From contig CAISET010000002.1 of assembly GCA_903884505.1 (NCBI GenBank), forward strand, positions 1-64,000: 64,000 bases of DNA. Reading direction: 5' to 3'. This stretch comes from an uncultured Microcaldota archaeon (lineage in GTDB: Archaea; Micrarchaeota; Micrarchaeia; Burarchaeales; Fermentimicrarchaeaceae). Positions 33,991 to 41,158 of the stretch are shown piece after piece. Numbering within the stretch: position 1 is the first letter of the stretch; every line of letters begins with the position of its first letter. The notes below the pieces were generated by a model that saw nothing but the letters and a program-made list of their open reading frames with translations, ran no database searches and was not told the DNA's origin. The translations under genes were made by a program, and so were the position numbers.

Positions 33991-34012
33991 TTCCTCGGTT
34001 GAGGAATATAAG
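33991..34012. promoter_or_regulatory. Inverted repeat and shared TATA between the TPR gene and elp3
   Basis: TTCCTC-ggtt-GAGGAA at 33991-34006 is a perfect 6-bp inverted repeat with a 4-base spacer. It overlaps gaatataagg (34003-34012), which lies 23-32 bases before the elp3 ATG and 31-40 before the TPR ATG. This is a candidate operator for both genes. Confidence 0.45.
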
Positions 34013-34034
34013 GCTTGGCTGAGAAAGCAAGGCG

Positions 34035-35609
34035 ATGGGCAGGAAGAGGGTGGTTGCGGAGACCGTGAGGAGGATAGCTGCTGGAAAAATCCGCACCCCC
34101 GCGCAGCTCGCGGACTTCAAGAGGGAGCTTGGGGAGAAATACGGCCTGGAGAACGTGCTGAGGAACAGCGAGATACTGGAAGCGATGGATGAGGGACAGC
34201 GCAGGAAGTTCGGGGATTTGCTCCGCAAACGGAAGGTGCGCACAATCTCGGGCGTTTCTCCGGTTGCCATCATGTGCAATGCCGGCTGCCCGCATGGAAG
34301 ATGTGCGTATTGTCCGCGGGGCGAGAACGCGGCGCAGAGCTACACGGGAAAGGAGCCTGCGGCACTGCGCGCGATTCAGAACGACTATGATGCTTACAGG
34401 CAGACCTCTGCGCGTATTGAGCAGCTCGAGGCAATAGGGCACAAGGCCGAGAAGTGCGAGCTGATCATAATGGGCGGGACTTTCAACGCCCAGCCAAAGG
34501 AGGTGCAGGAGCTCTTCGTAAAAAGGGCCCTTGATGCGATGAATGAAAAGACCTCACGGACGCTCGCTGCCGCCTTAAAACTCAACGAGAAGGCGGCCCA
34601 TCGCGCAATCGGAATCACTTTTGAGACGAGGCCGGACTGGTGCAGGGAGAAAGACGTTGACGAGCTCCTGAGGATGGGCGCGACGAGAATTGAGCTGGGA
34701 GTGCAGACCTTGAGTGATGAGGTGTATCGGAAGGTGAAGCGCGGGCATACGGTTGCCGACGTCGCAAAAGCCACCCAGGCCTGCAAGGATTCTGCGCTCA
34801 AGGTCCTTTACCACATGATGCCAGGGCTTCTTAGCGACGAGAGGAAGGATGTGGAAATGTTCAGGCAGCTCTTTTCCGATTCCCGCTTCAAGCCCGACAT
34901 GCTGAAAATCTACCCTTTCATGGTGATGCCCGGGACCGAGATGTACGAATGGTGGAAGAGAGGGGAAATCAAGCCCTATTCCGCCGATGAGGCGGCGAAG
35001 GTCTTGGCCAAGGCGACGAAATTCATCCCGCGCTGGTGCCGCATCATGCGCGTGCAGCGCGATATTCCCGTCTACCTCATCGCCTCGGGCGTGAAGAATT
35101 CGAATTTGCGCGAGATGGTGGATGCCGAATTGCGGAAAGAGGGAAAAACTTGCGGCTGCATCCGCTGCAGGGAGCTGGGGCTGAAGATGCACAAGGAGAA
35201 GCTGGAGCCTGACTGGACGAGCGTGAAATTGAATCGAATTGAGTACGATGCGAGCGGCGGAAAAGAAATCTTCCTTTCCTTCGACGAAATGAAGCATGAC
35301 GCGCTCGTCGGATTTCTCCGGCTCCGCATCCCGAATTCCCCGCACAGGCCGGAAATCGATGGCGCCACTGCCCTGGTCCGCGAGCTGCACGTTTACGGCG
35401 AATCGGTTGGGATTGGCGAGGAGGCGAAGGGAAAGAAGCTGCAGCACAGGAAATTCGGGGAGAGGCTTCTTGCCGAGGCAGAGAGGATTGCTGCTGAAGA
35501 GTTTGACAAGAAGAAGCTGCTCGTGATGGCAGGGGTTGGCGTGAAGCCTTACTACAGGAAGCTGGGATACCGCGACGACGGAGTTTATGTTTCGAAGGGG
35601 CTTGCCTGA
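34035..35609 (+). CDS. elp3: Elp3, tRNA wobble-uridine carboxymethylation enzyme
   Basis: 524 residues. The radical SAM cysteines are C81, C85, C90 and C93 in CNAGCPHGRCAYC; the usual archaeal spacing has one more residue between the first two. GGTFNAQP, ITFETRPDW, RIELGVQTL and YHMMPGLL are conserved core motifs. The C-terminal 120 residues form the acetyltransferase domain ending VKPYYRKLGYRDDGVYVSKGL. Archaeal Elp3 works alone, using acetyl-CoA and SAM to modify U34 of tRNAs. TATA box gaatataagg lies 23-32 bases before the ATG. Confidence 0.95.
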   Translation: MGRKRVVAETVRRIAAGKIRTPAQLADFKRELGEKYGLENVLRNSEILEAMDEGQRRKFGDLLRKRKVRTISGVSPVAIMCNAGCPHGRCAYCPRGENAAQSYTGKEPAALRAIQNDYDAYRQTSARIEQLEAIGHKAEKCELIIMGGTFNAQPKEVQELFVKRALDAMNEKTSRTLAAALKLNEKAAHRAIGITFETRPDWCREKDVDELLRMGATRIELGVQTLSDEVYRKVKRGHTVADVAKATQACKDSALKVLYHMMPGLLSDERKDVEMFRQLFSDSRFKPDMLKIYPFMVMPGTEMYEWWKRGEIKPYSADEAAKVLAKATKFIPRWCRIMRVQRDIPVYLIASGVKNSNLREMVDAELRKEGKTCGCIRCRELGLKMHKEKLEPDWTSVKLNRIEYDASGGKEIFLSFDEMKHDALVGFLRLRIPNSPHRPEIDGATALVRELHVYGESVGIGEEAKGKKLQHRKFGERLLAEAERIAAEEFDKKKLLVMAGVGVKPYYRKLGYRDDGVYVSKGLA

Positions 35610-35652
35610 AACCTATATATAATTGAACCTCGCGTCAATAGGGGGTGAAGGC

Positions 35653-36798
35653 ATGGCATCAATGGCTTCGTCTGTTCCTAAGGAGAAAATAAAGCCGGGA
35701 AACCCGCGTGTTTGCATCGTAACGACCGAGTATTCGAAGGCAGAAGATGGCAAGTGGACCGAATGGCGCAACGTAAAATGGGGGCCATGGCAGAGAATGA
35801 ACATACCTGCGCTTGACCAGACGACGGTATACGGCTTCGGGCTGTTCGAAGGCATCAATTTCTACACGGGCAAGGATGGAAAGCCCGCGATACTCTTCCT
35901 TGAAGAGCACCTTGACCGGTTCTACAAGGGGATGGAACTGGCGCACATGGAGATGCCGATTTCACGGGATGAGCTAAAGCGCCTCATCTTTGAAACGATA
36001 CTGCGGAGCGGGCTTAAGGAAGGCTACATCCGCCCCATCCTGACTGCCGGAGTGGGAAAGGACGGCACATTGGGGATAGGCACGAAGCGCGAGAAGCCCA
36101 GTATCATCATAGATGTCTGCCGCCCGATCGCCCTCTATGGAGAAGAGGTGTATAAGAACGGGACACGGATAGCCTCGTCCGCGTTCGACCAGCCGGGCAA
36201 GAATGTGCTGAACTTCAAGTTCACAATCAAATGGACGGACTACTTCCTCAACATCCTGGTAAAGGAGGAGGCTAAGAGGAGGGGCTACGACGACGGAATA
36301 ATGCAGTTCGAAAAGGAGGGCAAGAAGTACGTAAGCGAGCTTTCCGCGGCGAACATGTTCTACATCAAGGATGGCGCCCTTTACACCCCGAGCCTTGAAA
36401 GCAACCGCCTTGATGGGATTACCGCGAGGGCAGTGATTGGGATTGCGAAGAAGAGGGGCATGAAGGTCGTGGAGAAGGACTGCACCCTGGAGGATTTCAA
36501 GGGCGCGGATGAGGCATTCGCAACCGGGACGGCTGCGGGCATCATCGCCATAGCGGAGATAGACGGCGTGAAAGTCGGGGATGGGCGGGAAGGCAGGTTC
36601 ACGCACGAGCTCAGGGGCGCGTACAACGAGCAGGTCACGCCGGAGAACCTCACGCCGGTGCCAGATGTGACCAAAAAGTTCGGGGACCTGAAGCCAGCGG
36701 ATTACCAGGACCTGTCGACGGGGTTCAATGAGGCGTACAGGAAGGCGATGGGGAAGCTCGCGAAGAAGGCCAGGAAGGAAGCTGCGCGAAAGGCTTAG
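35653..36798 (+). CDS. Class IV aminotransferase, branched-chain type
   Basis: 381 residues from the ATG at 35653, after the site GGGGGTGA and a TATA box (ctatatataa, about 31-40 bases upstream). Fold-type IV marks: YGFGLFEGINFY, YIRPILTAGVG, the likely PLP-lysine region LNFKFTIKWTDYFLN, then EEAKRRGYDDGIMQ, VSELSAANMFYIKDGALYTPSL and GITARAVIGIA. Compared with usual IlvE the sequence is divergent around the lysine (K-W-T-D-Y for N-Y) and has a 50-residue C-terminal extension, so substrate could differ. Confidence 0.82.
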   Translation: MASMASSVPKEKIKPGNPRVCIVTTEYSKAEDGKWTEWRNVKWGPWQRMNIPALDQTTVYGFGLFEGINFYTGKDGKPAILFLEEHLDRFYKGMELAHMEMPISRDELKRLIFETILRSGLKEGYIRPILTAGVGKDGTLGIGTKREKPSIIIDVCRPIALYGEEVYKNGTRIASSAFDQPGKNVLNFKFTIKWTDYFLNILVKEEAKRRGYDDGIMQFEKEGKKYVSELSAANMFYIKDGALYTPSLESNRLDGITARAVIGIAKKRGMKVVEKDCTLEDFKGADEAFATGTAAGIIAIAEIDGVKVGDGREGRFTHELRGAYNEQVTPENLTPVPDVTKKFGDLKPADYQDLSTGFNEAYRKAMGKLAKKARKEAARKA

Positions 36799-36826
36799 AG
36801 ATCCGGCTAGGTAGGCGAAGGATTCC

Positions 36827-37402
36827 GTGGCAGCAGTGATTACGGCGGAGGCCCCTGAAACGGGGATTGCGCGCAAGCTCATAACGCTCTACGGCAAGAA
36901 AACCTCCGTCGAGGGGCACTACCATAAGAATGGCGGCGGCTTCATTGCGAACATAGCCCATGCAGATGAGGCTGCTTTTGTGGGGAAGGACGCGATGGTG
37001 CTAGAGGACGCGCAGGTCCTCGGGAATGCGCAGATTTTAGACAAGGCGGCCATCTTGGGAAAGGCGCAGGTCCGGGACAACGCAAAGGTTTCGGGCAAGG
37101 TGCGGGTTATTGAGAATGCGCAGGTGTACGGCAACGCGAAAGTCTATGACATGGCGCTAGTCGGTGGGAACGCGAAGATTGGGGGAAGCGTGGAGGCCTA
37201 CGGCACGGTTTGGCTCTGCGGGGATGTTGACGTGACCAGCGGGAAGTTCTTCTCCTATAAGATTTCGTCGAACGGGAATTCCGCCGCGCCAGGGGAGTAT
37301 GGGGCCAGGTATTACCTCAACGCGGAGAAGGAACTGAAGAAAGAGATGGAAAAGATGTGCAAAAAGATAATGGGACTTAATGAGAAAGACGAAAAAGGCT
37401 AG
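36827..37402 (+). CDS. Left-handed beta-helix (hexapeptide repeat) protein
   Basis: 191 residues from GTG at 36827; no ATG lies near. Residues 48-125 are about 13 hexapeptide units such as VLGNAQI, ILGKAQV, VYGNAKV and VGGNAKIGG, predicting a left-handed beta helix as in YdcK-like proteins and acyltransferases. The catalytic His of acyltransferases is not evident, so a structural role is as likely. The C-terminus is Lys/Glu-rich and helical. It follows the aminotransferase by 28 bases and may share its transcript. Confidence 0.7.
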   Translation: MAAVITAEAPETGIARKLITLYGKKTSVEGHYHKNGGGFIANIAHADEAAFVGKDAMVLEDAQVLGNAQILDKAAILGKAQVRDNAKVSGKVRVIENAQVYGNAKVYDMALVGGNAKIGGSVEAYGTVWLCGDVDVTSGKFFSYKISSNGNSAAPGEYGARYYLNAEKELKKEMEKMCKKIMGLNEKDEKG

Positions 37403-37410
37403 AGGTCCAG

Positions 37411-37470
37411 GCCTGTCCTTCTTTTACAGTTTCGCAGGTTATTATGGAGAGCGAACTCGTCCCCGGACAA
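37411..37470 (-). pseudogene. Decayed 3' fragment of an Lrp/AsnC regulator
   Basis: On the minus strand this stretch can be read as SLSIITCETVKEGQ, close to the end of the intact Lrp/AsnC protein encoded 0.7 kb away (TLSIITYETVREDS). At DNA level tttcgcaggttattatgg-agagcg parallels tttcgtaggttattatcg-agagcg. No start codon or other regulator sequence remains. It sits in the 110-base gap between two convergent genes. Confidence 0.55.
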
Positions 37471-37512
37471 CCTTGCGCCGATTACGGGCAGGCGCAAAAT
37501 AACCGTATGAGC

Positions 37513-38100
37513 CTAGCCCTTGATGAGGACTGAGTGGAGGAGCCTGTCCGTCCCCGCTTTCCTATCGTTCGGAATGCTTATCCCGAACCTTTCTTCGAGC
37601 TTCTCGTAGATTTTCAGCTGCGACTCCTGCGAAAGCATGCCTGACTGGTTGCTGTATCTGCGCCTGTCGCACGCCAGCTCGAAACGGACATCACGGAGGA
37701 CCTGCTTTTTCAGGGACGGGGTTATCCTCCTCCTAGCTCCGGCCGGCATTCTCTCATCGGTCGCGAGCTGCGAGAGGAACCTGTCCACGCACTCCACTAC
37801 GGCGCTTGGGCGCCTTTCGAATTCGTGCTCCCTCCTTGCCGCAGCCAGGAAGAACTCGAGGTCCTTCAGAACTAGGGGGAATTTGTATTCGGTGCCGGAT
37901 TTTAGCGCGTTCTCGGCCTCCTTCTTCGCCTTGAGGAGGTTGCCGTATGTTTCGGGGGTTATGAAGATGCCCTTGTCGAAATCCGCCTTTGCCAGCGCGT
38001 CGACCTCAGCCATCTTCCTCTTGATGTCATCTGGCATGGCCTTTTTCGGCTTCTTCGCCTCGGCTAGCGCACTCGCGAGTTCCTCCTGCTGGCCTGGCAT
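37513..38100 (-). CDS. Hypothetical helical protein
   Basis: 195 residues, almost all helical and highly charged. No membrane segment, zinc motif or known active site. A Lys/Ala-rich start is followed by a core with AAARREHEFERRPSAVVECVDRFL and ARRRITPSLKKQVLRDVRFEL, a basic surface that might bind nucleic acid. It lies between an Lrp remnant and the Lrp gene on the same strand. Function unknown. Confidence 0.55.
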   Translation of the reverse strand: MPGQQEELASALAEAKKPKKAMPDDIKRKMAEVDALAKADFDKGIFITPETYGNLLKAKKEAENALKSGTEYKFPLVLKDLEFFLAAARREHEFERRPSAVVECVDRFLSQLATDERMPAGARRRITPSLKKQVLRDVRFELACDRRRYSNQSGMLSQESQLKIYEKLEERFGISIPNDRKAGTDRLLHSVLIKG

Positions 38101-38131
38101 GATGTGATTTTGCGGGCTGAGAAATAAAAGG

Positions 38132-38605
38132 CTAGAGCGAAAGGAGGCTGTCCTCCCTCACCGTTTCGTAGGTTATTATCGAGAGCGTCTTCTCCACGCC
38201 CGGGATGTTGCGCAGGCGCTCGGTGACGAGCTTCCCGAGCTCCTCGATGCTGCGCGCCTTTGCCTTCACCAAAAAATCCCATTCGCCGGCGATTATGTGC
38301 ACTTCCTGCACGTTCGGGAGCTTGGCGGCCTTTGCCGCGATGTCCGCCTGCGTCGCCTTCGGTGCTGCGGAATAATTCACGGAAACGAGGATAAAGCCCG
38401 TTACTGTGAAGCCGAGCTTCCGCTCGTCAAGGATGGCGCGGTAGCCCCTGATGAAGCCGTCCCGCTCGAGCCGCTTTATCTTCTCATGGACCGTTGAGAT
38501 GGGAAGCTCGAGCTGCCTCGAAAGCTCGCGCAGGCTCCGCTGCGAATTCTCCTGCAGAGCGCGCAGGAGCTCGCGCTCCGACGAATCCTCTGGAAATTTT
38601 GCCAA
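38132..38605 (-). CDS. Lrp/AsnC-family transcription regulator
   Basis: 157 residues. The N-terminal helix-turn-helix is ERELLRALQENSQRSLRELSRQLELPISTVHEKIKRLERDGFI (residues 10-53). The C-terminal RAM domain follows (GFTVTGFILVSVNYSA, VQEVHIIAGEWDFLVKAKA, IPGVEKTLSIITYETV). Lrp/AsnC proteins sense amino acids. It is divergent from an AsnRS-like asparagine synthetase, so control by asparagine, as in bacterial AsnC-asnA, is attractive. A palindrome typical of such sites lies between the two promoters. Confidence 0.92.
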   Translation of the reverse strand: MAKFPEDSSERELLRALQENSQRSLRELSRQLELPISTVHEKIKRLERDGFIRGYRAILDERKLGFTVTGFILVSVNYSAAPKATQADIAAKAAKLPNVQEVHIIAGEWDFLVKAKARSIEELGKLVTERLRNIPGVEKTLSIITYETVREDSLLSL

Positions 38606-38644
38606 ACTGGTCGCCCTCTATCGCCTTGTCGCTAGAATTTTTCT

Positions 38645-38700
38645 TATGTTATATTTAAACTTTTGGATTTCTTCCAATAATCTTTTGAGAATATATAAAT
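38645..38700. promoter_or_regulatory. Lrp-type palindrome between two divergent TATA boxes
   Basis: TTGGA-tttct-TCCAA at 38663-38677 is a perfect inverted repeat of the Lrp type. To its left, atttaaac (38652-38659) is the likely minus-strand TATA box of the regulator, about 47-54 bases before its ATG. To its right, atatataaat (38691-38700) is the plus-strand TATA box for the asparagine synthetase side. A regulator bound in the middle could control both. Confidence 0.55.
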
Positions 38701-38724
38701 AGTCCAAATGCGGCAGTCTGCGCC

Positions 38725-38772
38725 ATGCACGAGGGATATTTCGGCATCAATAGGCAGCTGCTTCTTCGCTAG
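38725..38772 (+). CDS. Possible 15-codon leader peptide before the asparagine synthetase
   Basis: ATG at 38725 to TAG at 38772, reading MHEGYFGINRQLLLR. The ATG is 25-34 bases after the TATA box at 38691-38700, exactly where a leaderless start would be. The real enzyme gene starts 120 bases later with its own ribosome site. Only one Asn is encoded, so attenuation by Asn codons is not evident; chance is possible. Confidence 0.25.
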   Translation: MHEGYFGINRQLLLR

Positions 38773-38844
38773 CAAGGGCTCAGTCGTTTCGTAATTTTTC
38801 CAAGAATCAGTGTTTAGGCTGGAAAATCAAAAGAGGTGTTCATG

Positions 38845-39777
38845 ATGGATGAGGGTATCGGGAAGGTCGGGAAGGCGCTGCGCAGCGAAAGGCTGGCGGC
38901 CGCGCTGAGGGTGCAGAGCACTGCGCTGAAAGCAGTAGGCGACTTCATGCATGGGGAAGGGTTCGTGCAATTGATGCCGGTGATGATTTCGCCGATAACG
39001 GACCCGCTGTGCCATTCGGTGTATGACGCGAGCGTGGAGTATGCGGGGCAGAAGCTTAGCCTGACCAAGAGCATGATAATGCACAAGCAGATTGCGGTCT
39101 CTTCGCCGCATTTGCCGAAGATTTTCATCGTTTCGCCAAACATCAGGCTGGAGAAGGAGGAGCTGCGCGGGACTGGAAAGCATCTCATAGAATTTTCGCA
39201 GGTTGACATCGAGATGCGCGAGGCCGGGAAAGAGGAATTCATGGGCCTGATGGAGCGGCTGCTCTGCAGGATAATCGGGACTGTGAAGCATGTGAGGAAG
39301 GACGAGCTTGCGCTGCTCGGCAGGAAGCTCGACGTGCCGGCCCTGCCTTTCCCGCGCATTGAGTCCAAGGAAGCGCTGGCGAAGCATGGGGATGGATTCG
39401 AGGCAGTGCTTTCCGGGAGCATGGGGCAGCCGTTCTGGGTGATGGATTTGAAGCGGGAATTTTACGACCGCGAGGACCCCGAGAGGAAGGGCTATTACCA
39501 CAACTATGACCTCGTGTATCCTGAGGGATTCGGAGAGGCGCTCAGCGGAGGCGAGCGGGACTGGGAGTATGATGTCCTGAAGAGGAAGATAGCGGAGAGA
39601 GGACAGCGCGAGGAAAGCTTCGCACCCTATATGGAGATGGCGAGGGAAGGATGGCTCGTGCCGAGCGCGGGTGGAGGGTTCGGAGTTGAGAGGCTCGTGC
39701 GCTACCTTACTGGAATAAAAAGCATAGGCGACGTAAGCCCGTTCGCGAAAATTCCGGGAGAGAGGTTCGTGCTATGA
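38845..39777 (+). CDS. Archaeal asparagine synthetase related to AsnRS (AS-AR type)
   Basis: 310 residues from the ATG at 38845, six bases after AGAGGTG; ATG at 38842 is also possible. It is a class II synthetase core without the anticodon domain: EGFVQLMPVMISPITDP, YAGQKLSLTKSMIMHKQIA, motif 2-like SPNIRLEKEELRGTGKHLIEFSQVDIE and motif 3-like GGGFGVERLVRYL. This matches the AsnRS paralog shown in Pyrococcus to make asparagine from aspartate. The divergent Lrp/AsnC regulator supports an amino-acid biosynthetic role. A tRNA synthetase role is unlikely without the anticodon domain. Confidence 0.85.
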   Translation: MDEGIGKVGKALRSERLAAALRVQSTALKAVGDFMHGEGFVQLMPVMISPITDPLCHSVYDASVEYAGQKLSLTKSMIMHKQIAVSSPHLPKIFIVSPNIRLEKEELRGTGKHLIEFSQVDIEMREAGKEEFMGLMERLLCRIIGTVKHVRKDELALLGRKLDVPALPFPRIESKEALAKHGDGFEAVLSGSMGQPFWVMDLKREFYDREDPERKGYYHNYDLVYPEGFGEALSGGERDWEYDVLKRKIAERGQREESFAPYMEMAREGWLVPSAGGGFGVERLVRYLTGIKSIGDVSPFAKIPGERFVL

Positions 39778-39826
39778 AACTAATCAGGAATATATAGCCT
39801 CGCAGCATAACCCTCTCGGTGCTAAG

Positions 39827-41158
39827 TTGTATTCCGCGAAAATAGATGAGGCGCTGGGAAAGGCCGGCGCTGCCCCGGGCGACAGGATTTCCGTAACCAA
39901 GGAAGGCGAGAGGACGGAGGGAATCCTTATGCCGCGCTCATCCCTTGGCGACAGGGACTGCTTAGTGGTGAAGCTGAACAATGGTTATAACGTCGGGATG
40001 GATTTTGCTAACGCGAAAGTTGAGCTGGTTTCAAAAGCGAAGCCGGCTGCGCATAAAGCGGGAGGTGAAGTTGCAATGGAAAAAGGGCTGCCGAATATCT
40101 CTATTCTTGGTTGCGGGGGCACGATTGCCTCGAAGGTTGATTACAAAATCGGCGCAGTCTTCCCTGCGACTTCGCCTGATGAGCTTCTTGCGTCCTTCCC
40201 TGGGCTGAAGGGCATCGCGAATTTCAAGGCGAAGGTGCTTTTCACCCTGCTTTCCGGGGATATGGCGCCTGCGCACTGGCAGGTGATTGCAAAGGAGGTC
40301 GCGAAGGAGATCGAGGCGGGCGCGGACGGAGTAATTTTGATGCACGGGACGGATACGATGGGCTATACTGCTGCAGCACTCTCATTCATGCTGAAGGATT
40401 TGCCGGTCCCAGTTGTGATGGTCGGCGCACAAAGGAGCAGCGACAGGGGAAGTTCTGATAACTCGATGAACCTCGTGTGCGCCGCGATTGCGGCGAAATC
40501 GGATATCGCGGAAGTCATGGTGTGCATGCACGGGAGCACGAACGATGACTACTGCCTGCTGCATCCGGGAACGAAGGTAAGGAAGCTGCATGCGAGCAGG
40601 CGCGATGCGTTCAAGAGCGTGAACGCGAAGCCGTTCGCGAAAGTGGATTATGCCGCGAAGAAGCTCGAGCTGTTGAGAAATGACTTCAGGAAGAAGGATA
40701 AGAAGAGGAAGCTCGCCCTTGATGAGAAGATGAATGCGAACGTCGGACTCATTTATGTGCATCCAGGAATGAAGCCGGAGTTCGTGAAGAAGCTTGGCGA
40801 AGTTTACGAGGGAATTGTGCTCGCGGGGACTGGGCTTGGGCATATACCAACGAACCCGCACGGGGACAAGCTGGCCAAGCCAGTAATCGATGCAGTGAAG
40901 GAGTTAATTGCGAAAGGAATCCCTGTTGCGATGGCGCCGCAGACGCTCTACGGAAGGGTGAACATGAACGTCTATGCCTATGGCATCGCTGGCAAGGAGG
41001 CTGGCGTGATTGGCGACTACTGCGACTGGCTCCCGGAGACTGCGATGGTGAAGCTGATGTGGGTGCTCGGGCACACGAAGGAAATGAAGAGGGTGAAAGA
41101 GGAGATGGAGAGGAATGTCGCCGGTGAAATAAGCGACAGGTCGGTGTTGCTCGAATGA
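39827..41158 (+). CDS. gatD: Glu-tRNA(Gln) amidotransferase subunit D
   Basis: 443 residues from TTG at 39827; TATA box gaatatatag lies 30-39 bases upstream. Residues 1-75 form the N-terminal domain of GatD. Then come the L-asparaginase motifs: ILGCGGTIASKVDYKIGAV with the first catalytic Thr, and LMHGTDTMGYTAAAL with the second Thr-Asp pair. GatD frees ammonia from glutamine for transfer to Glu-tRNA(Gln) by GatE. The last four bases overlap gatE as ATGA. Confidence 0.96.
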   Translation: MYSAKIDEALGKAGAAPGDRISVTKEGERTEGILMPRSSLGDRDCLVVKLNNGYNVGMDFANAKVELVSKAKPAAHKAGGEVAMEKGLPNISILGCGGTIASKVDYKIGAVFPATSPDELLASFPGLKGIANFKAKVLFTLLSGDMAPAHWQVIAKEVAKEIEAGADGVILMHGTDTMGYTAAALSFMLKDLPVPVVMVGAQRSSDRGSSDNSMNLVCAAIAAKSDIAEVMVCMHGSTNDDYCLLHPGTKVRKLHASRRDAFKSVNAKPFAKVDYAAKKLELLRNDFRKKDKKRKLALDEKMNANVGLIYVHPGMKPEFVKKLGEVYEGIVLAGTGLGHIPTNPHGDKLAKPVIDAVKELIAKGIPVAMAPQTLYGRVNMNVYAYGIAGKEAGVIGDYCDWLPETAMVKLMWVLGHTKEMKRVKEEMERNVAGEISDRSVLLE

